NCBI GenBank assembly: GCA_026707445.1
Contig: JAPOWV010000027.1
Coordinates: 62,001 to 126,000 of the forward strand
Length of the DNA: 64,000 nucleotides
Direction: 5' to 3'
Source of the DNA: Gammaproteobacteria bacterium
Lineage (GTDB): Bacteria; Pseudomonadota; Gammaproteobacteria; Steroidobacterales; Foliamicaceae
The translations under genes were made by a program, and so were the position numbers. Positions 1 to 9,492 of this stretch are shown piece by piece. The notes beneath the pieces are model-generated. The model was not told the DNA's origin and did no database searches. It was given only the letters and a program-made list of their open reading frames with translations. The number at the start of each line of letters is the position of its first letter. Within the stretch, counting starts at the first letter, position 1.

Positions 1-68
1 ATGACTCCCTCTACGAAGTGGCCGAGGAATACGCTTTCATGCTCTGGTCGCTGGGGCTGGCCGACTAG
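1..68 (+). CDS. C-terminal end of an unidentified protein (partial)
   Basis: Only the last 21 codons of a plus-strand gene are present, ending [13 protein letters not shown] and a TAG at 66-68. The reading frame is open from the window edge. The tail is too short for a family call. Its stop codon shares the tetranucleotide CTAG (65-68) with the stop of the convergent ppsR gene, so the two genes overlap by four bases. Confidence 0.5.
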   Translation, partial: DSLYEVAEEYAFMLWSLGLAD

Positions 69-889
69 GGACTGGCGCGGCGCTTCACGCCGGTTTCGCT
101 CAGTATGGTGCTGGAGATTTCCTCAATGGAGCGATGCGTCGTGTCGATGTAGCTGATGCCGTGTTGCCGGAACATCCTCTCGGCGCTGCGCAGTTCGAAA
201 CGAACCTGTCTCGATGAGGAATAACTGCCTCCGGGGCGCCGTTCGCGGCGGATCTGGATCAGGCGTTCGACCGAAATCGTAAGCCCGTAGAGCTTGCCGC
301 GATGGTCGAGCAGCGGCTTCGGCAGCCGGCCCGATTCCATGTCGTCCTCGGTAAGCGGGTAGTTGGCGGCGAACACGCCGTACTGCAGAGCCAGGTACAG
401 GCAGGTGGGCGTCTTTCCCGACCGCGAAACCCCGGTAAGTATCAGGTCGGCCTCGTCGTAGTGAATGATTCCGTGGCCGTCGTCGGAATCCATCGCGAAA
501 TGGGTTGCGTCAATCCGGGAGTTGTAGCTGGAAGCGTCCGACATCCCGTGCGTTCGCCCCAGTGTGTGCGAGGACTGGACCCCGAGTTCCTCCTCCAGCG
601 GCGCCAGGAATTCCGCGAAGTAGTCCAGAACCAGGCCCCTGGAGCGCAGCAAGGGCGCGCGGTTCGCGTTGTGTACAAAACTGGTGAAAACGATCGGCCG
701 GCAGCCGGTGCGTTCGGCTTCCCAGTCGATTCGCCTCGCCACCTGAACCGCCTTCTCGACGCTGTCGACGAACGGGACCGTTATCGGGACGAAGGTGATT
801 CCGTCGAACTGCGTAAGGAGGCTGTGCCCCAGCGTCTCGGCGGTCACGCCGGTGCGATCGGACACGAAAAATACCGTGCGCTCTGCCAT
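65..889 (-). CDS. ppsR: PEP synthase regulatory protein (kinase/pyrophosphorylase)
   Basis: This 274-residue protein belongs to the DUF299/PpsR family, bifunctional enzymes that inactivate PEP synthase by ADP-dependent phosphorylation of a threonine and reactivate it by phosphate-dependent dephosphorylation. It opens with [15 protein letters not shown], the usual family start, and has the P-loop-like GVSRSGKT at residues 153-160. Its length is normal. It is divergent from ppsA with only 38 bp between the start codons, so the two probably share an overlapping promoter region, the standard arrangement of regulator and target. Confidence 0.95.
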   Translation of the reverse strand: MAERTVFFVSDRTGVTAETLGHSLLTQFDGITFVPITVPFVDSVEKAVQVARRIDWEAERTGCRPIVFTSFVHNANRAPLLRSRGLVLDYFAEFLAPLEEELGVQSSHTLGRTHGMSDASSYNSRIDATHFAMDSDDGHGIIHYDEADLILTGVSRSGKTPTCLYLALQYGVFAANYPLTEDDMESGRLPKPLLDHRGKLYGLTISVERLIQIRRERRPGGSYSSSRQVRFELRSAERMFRQHGISYIDTTHRSIEEISSTILSETGVKRRASP

Positions 890-927
890 ACTACGCTATC
901 GGGTTTGGGGGCGAGCGGGAGTATAGC

Positions 928-3300
928 TTGCGCGAGTACGTTATCGGCCTTTCGGCCATCGGGAAGGACGACCTGGACCGCGTGGGTGGGAAAAACGCGT
1001 CCCTGGGCGAGATGATCGCCCACCTCGAAGAACTGGAGATACGGGTTCCCGACGGCTTCGCCACGACATCGGACGCATTCTCCGAATTTCTCTACCAGGA
1101 CGGGCTGGGCGAGGCCATCCACGGCATGCTGGACGGCCTGGACGTGGACGATGTGGAGACGCTCGGCCGCACCGGCGCCCATATACGCGAATTGATCGGC
1201 AAGGCGCTGTTGCCCGCCGGCCTGGAGCGGTCGGTCCGTTCGGCTTTCGAGCGGCTCTGCGACGGCGCGGAGATCGGCGTCGCGGTCCGTTCCTCGGCCA
1301 CGGCGGAGGACCTGCCCGAAGCATCCTTCGCCGGACAGCAGGACACCCTGCTCAACGTGCGCGGTCCGGAACGCGTCGTTGAGGGAATACGCGAGATTTA
1401 CGCCTCGCTGTTCAATGACCGGGCCATCGCCTACCGCGTCCACCAGGGATTCGATCACCGCCGGGTTTCGCTCTCGGTGGGCGTGCAGCGCATGGTTCGC
1501 AGCGACCTGGCCTGTTCCGGCGTGCTGTTTACGCTGGATACCGAATCGGGGTTCCGCGACCTGGTGCTGATTTCCTCAAGCTACGGACTGGGAGAAACCG
1601 TCGTGCAGGGCGCGGTCAACCCCGACGAGTATTACGTTTACAAGCCGGGTATTGCCAGCGGTCGCAGGGCGGTGATCCGGCGCAACCTCGGCAGCAAGGC
1701 GCTGAAGATGGTCTATGCCGGCGACGACGGTGGGCGGGTGGCCACCGTTGAAGTCCCTAGGGAACAGCGAGACCGGTTCTCGCTCTCCGACGCGGACGCC
1801 GAGGAACTGGCCAGGCAGGCGATGGCGATCGAACGGCACTACGGCCGGCCCATGGACATCGAGTGGGGCAAGGACGGCGAGGACGGCCATCTCTACATCC
1901 TGCAGGCCCGTCCCGAGACGGTGAAGAGCCGGGCGGACCAGACACTGGTGCGGTTCGAGCTGAAAGAGCGTTCGAAGGTGCTGAGCAGCGGGCGCAGCAT
2001 CGGTCAGCGCGTGGGGGCAGGCGTGGCGAGGATCGTGTCCAGCGTGGAGCGGATGAATCTCATTCAGCCCGGAGAGGTGCTGGTGGCGGACATGACCGAC
2101 CCCGACTGGGAGCCGGTGATGAAGCGTGCGGCCGCGATTGTGACCAACCGCGGAGGGCGCACCTGCCACGCGGCGATCATTGCCCGCGAACTGGGCATTC
2201 CCGCGGTCGTGGGTTGCGGAAACGCCACGGGCGATATTCCGGACGGGACGGAAGTCACTGTTTCCTGCGCCGAAGGTGACGAGGGATTCGTGTACCGGGG
2301 CAGGCTGCACTACGAGGAGCGGTCCATGCGTCTGGGCCGGCTACCTGAAATTCCGGTGCGTCTGGCCATGAACGTGGGCAACCCGGATCGCGCTTTTGCT
2401 TTCGCGGCCATTCCCAACCACGGCGTGGGCCTTGCCAGACTGGAATTCATCATCAACCGGATGATCGGCGTGCATCCCAACGCCATCCTCGAATTCGAAC
2501 AACAGGATCCGGATGTCCGGGAACTGATCGTGGAGCAGATGGCGGGTTACGCCGATCCTGTTTCCTTCTACGTGGATAAGCTGGCCGAGGGCATTGCCTG
2601 TATCGCCGCGGCCTTCGCTCCCGAGCCGGTCATCGTGCGGCTGTCGGATTTCAAGTCCAACGAGTACGCCAACCTGATCGGCGGCGCGCGCTACGAGCCG
2701 ATGGAAGAGAATCCCATGCTCGGTTTTCGTGGCGCCGCGCGCTACGTGGACGAGCAGTTCAAACCCTGCTTTGAACTGGAGTGCCGGGCGCTGCTCAAGG
2801 TTCGCGGGGACATGGGACTTAAGAACGTCCAGGTAATGGTGCCCTTCGTGCGTACGCTTGAACAGGCGCGCGAAGTGGGCGGGCTGCTGGCCGCGAACGG
2901 CCTGGTGCGCGGCGTGGACGGCCTGAAACTCATCATGATGTGCGAGCTGCCGGGCAACGCCTTGCTTGCCGGGCAGTACCTCGAATTCTTTGACGGCATG
3001 TCGATCGGCTCCAACGACCTGACCCAGCTCACGCTCGGCCTGGACCGCGACTCGGGACGGATAGCGTCGCTTTTCGACGAGCGGGACGAGGCCGTCAGGC
3101 GCCTTCTGGAGATGACGATCGCCGCTTGCCGCGCGCGGGACAAGTACGTGGGCATTTGCGGCCAGGGGCCTTCGGACCACCCGGACTTCGCACGCTGGCT
3201 GGTGGACAGGGGAATCGACAGCCTGTCGCTGAACCCCGACTCGGTGCTCGATACCTGGCTCCACCTGGCCGAGGCGGAGGATGGGAAAGCCGCGGACTAG
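928..3300 (+). CDS. ppsA: Phosphoenolpyruvate synthase (pyruvate, water dikinase)
   Basis: This 790-residue enzyme makes PEP from pyruvate and ATP for gluconeogenesis. In order it shows an N-terminal ATP-grasp domain ([11 protein letters not shown] near residue 20), the swivelling phosphohistidine domain with GGRTCHAAI (catalytic His414), and a C-terminal PEP-binding barrel with [27 protein letters not shown] and the conserved Cys744 in GICGQGP. The start is TTG at 928, chosen because the next residues ([11 protein letters not shown]) match the usual family N-terminus. The gene ends four bases inside the convergent ybbA. Confidence 0.96.
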   Translation: MREYVIGLSAIGKDDLDRVGGKNASLGEMIAHLEELEIRVPDGFATTSDAFSEFLYQDGLGEAIHGMLDGLDVDDVETLGRTGAHIRELIGKALLPAGLERSVRSAFERLCDGAEIGVAVRSSATAEDLPEASFAGQQDTLLNVRGPERVVEGIREIYASLFNDRAIAYRVHQGFDHRRVSLSVGVQRMVRSDLACSGVLFTLDTESGFRDLVLISSSYGLGETVVQGAVNPDEYYVYKPGIASGRRAVIRRNLGSKALKMVYAGDDGGRVATVEVPREQRDRFSLSDADAEELARQAMAIERHYGRPMDIEWGKDGEDGHLYILQARPETVKSRADQTLVRFELKERSKVLSSGRSIGQRVGAGVARIVSSVERMNLIQPGEVLVADMTDPDWEPVMKRAAAIVTNRGGRTCHAAIIARELGIPAVVGCGNATGDIPDGTEVTVSCAEGDEGFVYRGRLHYEERSMRLGRLPEIPVRLAMNVGNPDRAFAFAAIPNHGVGLARLEFIINRMIGVHPNAILEFEQQDPDVRELIVEQMAGYADPVSFYVDKLAEGIACIAAAFAPEPVIVRLSDFKSNEYANLIGGARYEPMEENPMLGFRGAARYVDEQFKPCFELECRALLKVRGDMGLKNVQVMVPFVRTLEQAREVGGLLAANGLVRGVDGLKLIMMCELPGNALLAGQYLEFFDGMSIGSNDLTQLTLGLDRDSGRIASLFDERDEAVRRLLEMTIAACRARDKYVGICGQGPSDHPDFARWLVDRGIDSLSLNPDSVLDTWLHLAEAEDGKAAD

Positions 3301-3959
3301 AGGCGGCCGCCGTTAAGCCGGCAGATACGGTCGCAGCGTCCGGCCAGCTTCTGATCGTGGGTAGCGAGCAGCAGCGTGGCGCCGGCCTGCTCGTTCATCT
3401 CGAAAAGGATGTCGCCGACCCTCAGGCCGGTATCGGCGTCGAGGTTGCCGGTCGGCTCGTCCGCCATGAGCACCTGCGGGCTCGTTACGAAGGCGCGGGC
3501 GATGGCGACGCGCTGGCGCTCGCCCCCGGAGAGATGGCGCGGATAATGGCGCCGCCGTTCGGAAAGCCCCACGCGCTGCAGGGCCCGGTCGGCGGCCTTG
3601 CGCGCTCCCCGGCCGCCGTTCAGTTCCAGCGGCAGCATGACATTTTCGATCGCGGTCAGCGACTCGACCAGGTGGAAGGACTGGAACACGAAACCCAGGT
3701 GCTGTCCACGCAAGCGGGCCCGGCCGTCCTCGTCGAGGCGGGAAAGATCCTGGCCGCACAACACGACCCGGCCTTCGGTGGGGTGATCGAGTCCGGCCAG
3801 GAGCGCCAGGAGCGTCGTCTTTCCCGCTCCTGAAGGGCCCATGAGCGCGCAGGACTCGCCACTTTCGAGGCGCAGGTTGATATCCTTGAGTATCTCAAGG
3901 TCCCCCTCGGGACTGGACACGGTCATGCCCAGTTTCTCAGCGCTTAAGACTTCAGTCAT
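3297..3959 (-). CDS. ybbA: ABC transporter ATP-binding protein, YbbA/LolD type
   Basis: This 220-residue ATPase subunit has Walker A GPSGAGKT (41-48), signature [15 protein letters not shown], Walker [13 protein letters not shown] and the H-loop ATHD. It belongs to the LolD/MacB-type family that powers periplasmic extraction or mechanotransmission. It is divergent from the tesA-like gene, as in Escherichia coli. The large permease ybbP normally sits directly downstream, but the next gene here is the end of ppsA on the other strand, so the partner is missing or lies elsewhere. The stop shares CTAG with ppsA. Confidence 0.9.
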   Translation of the reverse strand: MTEVLSAEKLGMTVSSPEGDLEILKDINLRLESGESCALMGPSGAGKTTLLALLAGLDHPTEGRVVLCGQDLSRLDEDGRARLRGQHLGFVFQSFHLVESLTAIENVMLPLELNGGRGARKAADRALQRVGLSERRRHYPRHLSGGERQRVAIARAFVTSPQVLMADEPTGNLDADTGLRVGDILFEMNEQAGATLLLATHDQKLAGRCDRICRLNGGRL

Positions 3960-4605
3960 TCGTTACCTGACAGCGGTTGCGTTGTGCCTTGTGTTCGCCG
4001 GCGCAGCCGCCAGGGATGCGCCCGTATTGCTGGTTTTAGGCGACAGTTTGAGCGCCGCCTACGGAATGCCCCTGAGCCGGGGCTGGGTAAGTTTACTAGA
4101 GCAACGCCTCAGGGAGGCGAACCGGCCCTGGCGAGTGGTCAATGCCAGCATCTCCGGCGATACCACTTCAGGCGCCCTGAAACGCCTGCCGAAGCTGCTG
4201 GATCTGCATGCGCCGAAAGTGGTGATTATCGAGCTGGGCGGCAACGACGGCCTGCAGGGCAAGCCGCTGGACACGATAGAGTCCAATCTGAAGGGCCTGA
4301 TCGGCGTTGTGCGCGGCGCGGACGCGCAACCGGCGCTGGTCGGCATGCGGATTCCGCCCAACTACGGCCGCTATTACACCAGTGAGTTCGAGCGGCTGTA
4401 TCAGGAAATTGCCGAAAGAGAGGAGGTCCCGCTGCTGCGGTTCGACCTGGAAGGTCTCAGCACCGACGGCATGATGCAGGAGGACGGCATTCATCCGGCC
4501 CCGGAAGCGCAGCCCCGGATGCTGGACTCGCTGTGGCGGGACCTGAACCCCCGCCTGCTCAGCCTGGAGCGGGACCGCCGGCCCCTGGAGCAAGGCCCCG
4601 GCTGA
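3925..4605 (+). CDS. tesA: SGNH-family esterase/lysophospholipase, TesA-like
   Basis: This is a periplasmic arylesterase/thioesterase-type SGNH hydrolase of about 226 residues. A hydrophobic signal segment (ALCLVFAGAAA) is followed by block I GDSLSAAYG with nucleophile Ser41, the GGND block and the C-terminal DGIHP block that carries the catalytic Asp and His. The frame is open further upstream, but the divergent ybbA start lies at 3959. I chose ATG 3925 because it gives a plausible signal peptide; no better start is visible before the mature region. The 3' end overlaps convergent pyrF by 47 bp. Confidence 0.88.
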   Translation: MPSFSALKTSVIRYLTAVALCLVFAGAAARDAPVLLVLGDSLSAAYGMPLSRGWVSLLEQRLREANRPWRVVNASISGDTTSGALKRLPKLLDLHAPKVVIIELGGNDGLQGKPLDTIESNLKGLIGVVRGADAQPALVGMRIPPNYGRYYTSEFERLYQEIAEREEVPLLRFDLEGLSTDGMMQEDGIHPAPEAQPRMLDSLWRDLNPRLLSLERDRRPLEQGPG

Positions 4606-5281
4606 TTTCAGCCTGAATCGCCAGCGCCGCCGAGCGCGGGTCGCCGGCCGCGTTGATTGGCCGGCCCACGACGATGTGGTCCGCTCCGCCGGCAATCGCT
4701 GCCCGGGGCGTGACCACGCGCTTCTGGTCCTGCACTTCATTGTTGTCCAGGGGACGGATGCCCGGCGTTACCACCAGCAGGCGATTGCCCAGGGCCTGCC
4801 GCAGGACCGGCAACTCGCGGCCGGAGGCGATCACTCCGTCGCAGCCGGCTTCCACCGCCCGCCTTGCCCGCGACAACACCAGCTCGTCGATGTCGCAGTC
4901 GAAGCCCAGGTCGTCGAGGTCGCCCCGGTCGAGACTGGTCAGCGCCGTCACTGCCAGAATCTTCATGCTGCCGCCCTTGTTTTCCGCCGCCGCTTCCATG
5001 ATGGCCTGGTTGCCGTGCACGGTCAGAAACTCGACGCCGCGCTCGCGCAGGCCGCGCACCGCGGCGCCCACGATGGCGGGAACGTCGAAGAACTTGAGAT
5101 CCGCGAAAACCTTGTGTCCGCGCTGATGCAACTCGTCGACCAGGCCCATGTAGCCGCCTGCCGAGAGAAGCTGCATTCCGAGCTTGTAGAAGTTGGCTGC
5201 ATCATCCAGCCTCTCGACCAGCTTGAGGGCTTCCCGCGGCGTGGGCACGTCCAGGGCCACGATGAGCCGCTCCCGGCTCAT
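4559..5281 (-). CDS. pyrF: Orotidine 5'-phosphate decarboxylase
   Basis: This 240-residue TIM-barrel enzyme catalyses the last step of UMP synthesis. The signature DLKFFDVPAIV (residues 61-71) carries the catalytic Asp61/Lys63/Asp66 set; the more usual form is DLKFHDIP, so Phe replaces His between the catalytic residues. VTPGIRP and the GADHIVVGRPI phosphate-binding loop are both present. The last codons extend into the convergent tesA-like gene. The start overlaps the stop of the upstream dgt-like gene by four bases, which suggests co-translation. Confidence 0.95.
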   Translation of the reverse strand: MSRERLIVALDVPTPREALKLVERLDDAANFYKLGMQLLSAGGYMGLVDELHQRGHKVFADLKFFDVPAIVGAAVRGLRERGVEFLTVHGNQAIMEAAAENKGGSMKILAVTALTSLDRGDLDDLGFDCDIDELVLSRARRAVEAGCDGVIASGRELPVLRQALGNRLLVVTPGIRPLDNNEVQDQKRVVTPRAAIAGGADHIVVGRPINAAGDPRSAALAIQAEISRGLAPGAGGPAPG

Positions 5282-6429
5282 GACTGCACGACCCTGCAGC
5301 GGCGGCTTGCGTAACGGTCCGTCATTCCCGCGATGTAGTCGGCGACCGCCCGCGCCCGCGCTTCGCCGCCGCGCTCCCGGCCGCGCGAATGTCTGCCCGG
5401 CATTTCGTCCGGGTGGCTCATGTAGTGGTGGAACAAGGCATCGACTACGGCGCCTCCCCTCGCGTACTCCTGCTGCATGCGGGGGTGATGATATAGCCGC
5501 TCGGTAAGGAAGCGGGCCAACTCCCGGTGACGTTCGTCGACCGGGTCGCTCAAGCCCACCAGCGGCTTCGGCCAGCCGCGGACCGCGTCCGCGTCGCCGG
5601 GCATGGCCTCCTTCAGATTGGCGCTGGTCGTTTCGATCAGGTCCGAGACAACCCGGTCGATCATGCCCCGTATGGCTTCCGACACCAGCGCGCCACCGTC
5701 GGCCCGGGGAAATCCGCCGGCCGCTTCTTCATGGCACTCGCGGAACAGGCGCACCGCCATCAGCTCGCCGGGCTCCAGAAGGCCGCTGCGCAGGCCGTCG
5801 TCGAGATCGTGATGGTTGTACGCGATCTCGTCGGCCACATTGGCCAGTTGCGCCTCCAGGCTGGGCTGGCGGCGCCGTATAAACCGTTCTCCGAGATCTC
5901 CGAGCGTACGCGCCTGGCGCCGCGAGCAGCGCTTGAGCAGGCCCTCGCGCGTTTCCCAGCACAGATTCAGTCCCGGAAACCCCGGGTACCGGTGCTCCAG
6001 CGTGTCGACAATGCGCAGCGCCTGCAGGTTGTGTTCGAAGCCGCCGTAGTCGGCCATGCAGCGGTTCAGCGCCGCCTGCCCGGCATGGCCGAACGGCGGA
6101 TGCCCCAGATCGTGTCCCAGGCAGATCGCTTCCGTGAGATCCTGATTCAGTTGGAGGCACGCTGCGGCGGTGCGCGCAATCTGGGCCACCTCCATGGTGT
6201 GCGTAAGGCGCGTGCGGAAGTGATCGCCTTCGCCGGCGACGAAAACCTGGGTCTTGTGCATCAGCCGCCGGAAAGCCCGGCAGTGGATGATCCGGTCGCG
6301 GTCCCGCTGGAAAGGGCTCCTGTAGGGGTGGTCGGGTTCGGCGTGAACGCGGCCGCGCGTCTGCCTGTCGCGGACGGCCCATCCGGCCAGCGTGTCGTCA
6401 CGGGCTCGCCACGCCGCGGCCTTCGTCAA
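5278..6429 (-). CDS. dgt: dGTPase-like HD-domain triphosphohydrolase
   Basis: This is a deoxyguanosinetriphosphate triphosphohydrolase-like protein of 383 residues. The HD metal site is GHDLGHPPFGHAG (His106/Asp107), preceded by the family motif YRSPFQRDRDRIIHCRAFRRL and by TRLTHTMEVAQIAR. The frame is open well upstream but runs through aroB. I placed the start at TTG 6429, which overlaps the aroB stop as TTGA and gives the usual family N-terminal length. Family members hydrolyse dNTPs to nucleosides plus triphosphate, but the substrate here is not known. It is part of the aroK-aroB-dgt-pyrF run. Confidence 0.88.
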   Translation of the reverse strand: MTKAAAWRARDDTLAGWAVRDRQTRGRVHAEPDHPYRSPFQRDRDRIIHCRAFRRLMHKTQVFVAGEGDHFRTRLTHTMEVAQIARTAAACLQLNQDLTEAICLGHDLGHPPFGHAGQAALNRCMADYGGFEHNLQALRIVDTLEHRYPGFPGLNLCWETREGLLKRCSRRQARTLGDLGERFIRRRQPSLEAQLANVADEIAYNHHDLDDGLRSGLLEPGELMAVRLFRECHEEAAGGFPRADGGALVSEAIRGMIDRVVSDLIETTSANLKEAMPGDADAVRGWPKPLVGLSDPVDERHRELARFLTERLYHHPRMQQEYARGGAVVDALFHHYMSHPDEMPGRHSRGRERGGEARARAVADYIAGMTDRYASRRCRVVQS

Positions 6430-7511
6430 GGCGAGCGTCCCGACAGCACGGCTTCCAGCGCATCCATCGAGAACTCCCCGGTCAGGTGCGCGTCGCCCAG
6501 GCCGCGGGGCAGGATCAGCCGGATTTGGCCCTGGGCATTCTTCTTGTCGCCGAGCATTGCCTTCTTCAGGGTCCCGGCATCCAGATCGCCCGCATTCACC
6601 GGCAGGCCCAGGTGCGCCAGCAGCGCCTCCAGGCGCCGTTGTTCCCGATGCTGCAATTTGCCTTCGGCCACTGCCAGCCTGGCCGCCATGCACATTCCAG
6701 CGGCCACCGCCTCGCCATGCAGCCAGTGTCCGTAACCTGCCGTGTGTTCGATCGCATGCCCGAAGCTGTGGCCGAAATTCAGCACGGCGCGCCGCCCGCT
6801 GCGGTCGTGCTCGTCCTCGCCGACGATCGCGGCCTTGATCTCTATCGAGCGCCGCACGGCACGGCGCAGGCAGGCCGGGTCGCGAGCCAGCAGCGCGCCG
6901 GCGTTGTCTTCCAGCCACCCGAGAAACTCCTGGTCGGCAATTGCTCCGTATTTCACGACTTCCGCCAGCCCGGCCCTCAGTTCCCGGTCGGGCAAGGTGT
7001 CGAGAACGTCGGTGTCGCAGATTACCGCCCGCGGCTGGTGAAAGGCGCCGACCAGGTTCTTGCCCCACTCCGTATTGATGGCGGTCTTGCCGCCCACCGA
7101 GGAGTCCACCTGCGCGAGCAGCGTGGTGGGAAGCTGCAGGTAATCCACGCCGCGGTGATAGCAGGCGGCGGCAAAGCCGGTCACGTCGCCCACACAGCCG
7201 CCGCCCAGCGAAATCAGCGTGCAGCCCCGGTCCAGCCCCAGGCGGGTCATGCGGTGCAGGATTCGCTGCCAGTGCCTGATGTCCTTGGCCTCTTCGCCGT
7301 CGGGAAGGACCAGGGACTCGGAACGGTCCCCGCTCGCAAGCTCGGGCAGGCGATCCAGATACAGTCCGGCGACAGTTCGGCTGGTCACCGCGAGCACGCC
7401 CCCGGTCCCGACCCATTCGTCCAGGATTCCGGGGCGGGCGAGAAGGCCCCCGCCCACCAGCACGGGGTACGTACCCGAGGTCGCCCGCACTTCTATTCGA
7501 TCGACTTCCAT
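6426..7511 (-). CDS. aroB: 3-dehydroquinate synthase
   Basis: This 361-residue shikimate-pathway enzyme converts DAHP to 3-dehydroquinate with NAD and Zn. Conserved blocks are LGGGCVGDVTGFAA (around 102-115), LPTTLLAQVDSSVGGKTAIN, and the zinc ligand region FGHSFGHAIEH. The length is typical. It follows aroK with 26 bp between, the classic aroKB pair of gammaproteobacteria, and its stop overlaps the dgt-like TTG start. Confidence 0.96.
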   Translation of the reverse strand: MEVDRIEVRATSGTYPVLVGGGLLARPGILDEWVGTGGVLAVTSRTVAGLYLDRLPELASGDRSESLVLPDGEEAKDIRHWQRILHRMTRLGLDRGCTLISLGGGCVGDVTGFAAACYHRGVDYLQLPTTLLAQVDSSVGGKTAINTEWGKNLVGAFHQPRAVICDTDVLDTLPDRELRAGLAEVVKYGAIADQEFLGWLEDNAGALLARDPACLRRAVRRSIEIKAAIVGEDEHDRSGRRAVLNFGHSFGHAIEHTAGYGHWLHGEAVAAGMCMAARLAVAEGKLQHREQRRLEALLAHLGLPVNAGDLDAGTLKKAMLGDKKNAQGQIRLILPRGLGDAHLTGEFSMDALEAVLSGRSP

Positions 7512-7537
7512 ACCAGATGTGGCGCGATGCCGGGTCG

Positions 7538-8056
7538 CTAGCTTTCCTTCAACAACTGCAGGATATCCTGTCCGACCTGCCTGACCCGCCGCCCGGTGGT
7601 ATCCACTGTGTGGCTGGCCACTTCAAGGTACAGCGGGCCGCGTTGCAGCATCAGATCCTCCAGAATGGCACGTTTCGAGCCCGAGGCCAATAGCGGACGA
7701 TTGCGGATGTCGCGGGTCCGGCGCACCTGCTCGTCCAGGCCGCACTTGAGGTAGACCACCCTGCCGCCGGCCCGCAATGCGTCGCGGTTTTCCTTGCGGA
7801 GAACAGCGCCGCCGCCCGTGGCCAGCACAATGTTTCGCCTTCCGCACAAGTGCTCGAGAGCCTTCTCCTCGCGTGCCCGGAACCCTTCTTCGCCCTCGAT
7901 TTCAAAGATCAGCGCGATGTCCACGCCGGTCTGTTCCTCGATATACCGGTCGCTGTCGGCGAATTGCAACTTGAGGCGCCCGGCCAGCCAGCTTCCGACC
8001 GCGGACTTGCCCGAGCCCATGGGACCGACCAGAAATATGTTTCGCGGCGTTGGCAT
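7538..8056 (-). CDS. aroK: Shikimate kinase
   Basis: This 172-residue P-loop kinase has GPMGSGKS at residues 11-18, DSDRYIE for shikimate binding, and the LATGGGAV loop. The frame is open 19 codons further upstream, but I chose ATG 8056 because MPTPRNIFLVGPMGSGKS matches the family N-terminus and gives the usual length. It sits between the pilQ-like gene and aroB, an arrangement typical of gammaproteobacteria. Confidence 0.95.
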   Translation of the reverse strand: MPTPRNIFLVGPMGSGKSAVGSWLAGRLKLQFADSDRYIEEQTGVDIALIFEIEGEEGFRAREEKALEHLCGRRNIVLATGGGAVLRKENRDALRAGGRVVYLKCGLDEQVRRTRDIRNRPLLASGSKRAILEDLMLQRGPLYLEVASHTVDTTGRRVRQVGQDILQLLKES

Positions 8057-8130
8057 GGCTGTGATCGTCGCGGCGCAGGACATTGCGGGCTTCTCCGCGA
8101 ATGGTACCCACAAACCGCCCCGCGCATGAC

Positions 8131-9492
8131 CTATTGCTTCGGCTCGATGATCGTCGGCGTGACAAAAACGAGGAGTTCGGTATCGGTGGAGGACTTGATA
8201 CTTGAGCGGAACAGGCGTCCGAGCCCGGGAATCGACCCGAGATAGGGCACGCTGGATCGCGTGTCGGCGTTCTCGGTTTCCCGAATTCCCCCCAGCACGA
8301 GGGTCTGGCCGTCCTGGACCAGCACTTCGGTCTCGATCCGGCGCGTATCGATGGACGGCACGGCGCCGCCGCGCTCGGTGGCGACGATCTTTCCCACGCT
8401 GTCCTTGGTTACCAGCAGGCGGAGAATGACCCGTCCGTTGGGCGTGATCCGGGGCGTGACGGTAAGCCCCAGCGCGGCGTGCTTGAAGTGGGTGGTGGTG
8501 GCGCCGCTGGAAGCCGCTTCCTGGTAGGGGATTTCCACGCCCTGGCGGATGCTCGCTTCGCGCTGGTCGGAAGCGAGGACCCGGGGTGCGGATATGAGCC
8601 GTCCCTGGCCTTCGGCCTGCATCGCCGCAAGTTCGAGGTCCAGCAGGTAGTCGGGATGCAGCAGGGCAAGCGAGAATCGTCCGGCGGCCCCCGCAACCGG
8701 CAGACTGACGCTGTAGCGGTCGGCGACATCGGCGGCCGTCAATGTTCCCCGCCCCTCCTCCGAGGTCTCCAGCGTTTCGGCAATGCGCCCGGTGGCTTCC
8801 CCGCTGCCGGACAGTACGACCGCGCGGCCCCCGCCGCGCCGGTCGGCCGCCGTTACGCCCCAGCGCAAACCCAGGTTGCGTCCGTAATTTCGGTTGGCGA
8901 CCACCACGCGTGACTCGATCAGCACCTGCCGCGCCGGCAGGTCAAGTTCGGCCAGCAATTGCGCCAGTTTCTCCAGGCGGCGCGGAGTATCGTGAGCGAT
9001 CAGGGTATTGGTCCGCTCGTCCACCTGGATCGTCCCCCGTGGGGAAAGCAGCGTCGATGGACCGCCGGCGATCATGGCGGCCAGTTCCGTGGCCGCGGCA
9101 TAGTTGACCCTGAACCGGCGCAACTGTAAAGGCGCCAGGGATTCCCGCGCAAGCTCGGCCTCGCGGCGGGCGGAGTCCCGGGCGAGGAATTCTTCGGGGG
9201 TGGCCACCACCCAGACGCCGAGACTCTTGCGGGCCTTCAGTCCCCGGGTTTCAAGCACCAGCGCGAGTGCGTCGTCGCGGGTCATTTCGGCGATTTCCAG
9301 CGTGATGGTGCCGGTCACGGAGTCGGACACCAGCATTTGCATTTCCGAAGCCTCCGCCAACAGTTGCAGGGCGGCGCGGACGGGCACTTCCCTGAAGCTC
9401 AGGGATATGCGCCCGGCCTCGCCGGCCTGCGAGAGTCCGGCGCAAGCGAGAGACAACAACGCAATCCAGGCTTTTCGGGCGCGCCCGGTCAC
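8131..9492 (-). CDS. pilQ: Type IV pilus secretin, short PilQ form
   Basis: This 453-residue outer-membrane secretin begins with a signal peptide (WIALLSLACAGLSQA). An STN/N0 domain follows (about 29-95), then one N1/KH-like domain (LRRFRVNYAAATELAAMIAG to LAELDLPARQVLIES) and the C-terminal secretin barrel with VTPRITPNGRVIL and the signature VPYLGSIPGLGRLF. PilQ is normally around 700 residues with peptidoglycan-binding AMIN domains first; these are absent here. The start overlaps the pilO stop by four bases (ATGA), so the gene is complete at its 5' end rather than truncated by sequence error. Confidence 0.9.
   Translation of the reverse strand: MTGRARKAWIALLSLACAGLSQAGEAGRISLSFREVPVRAALQLLAEASEMQMLVSDSVTGTITLEIAEMTRDDALALVLETRGLKARKSLGVWVVATPEEFLARDSARREAELARESLAPLQLRRFRVNYAAATELAAMIAGGPSTLLSPRGTIQVDERTNTLIAHDTPRRLEKLAQLLAELDLPARQVLIESRVVVANRNYGRNLGLRWGVTAADRRGGGRAVVLSGSGEATGRIAETLETSEEGRGTLTAADVADRYSVSLPVAGAAGRFSLALLHPDYLLDLELAAMQAEGQGRLISAPRVLASDQREASIRQGVEIPYQEAASSGATTTHFKHAALGLTVTPRITPNGRVILRLLVTKDSVGKIVATERGGAVPSIDTRRIETEVLVQDGQTLVLGGIRETENADTRSSVPYLGSIPGLGRLFRSSIKSSTDTELLVFVTPTIIEPKQ

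Noticed and set aside
6430-7416. Upstream extension of the dGTPase-like frame through aroB, giving a 712-residue fusion
   Set aside because: The extension is out-of-frame aroB sequence; the TTG at 6429 gives the normal family length and overlaps the aroB stop.
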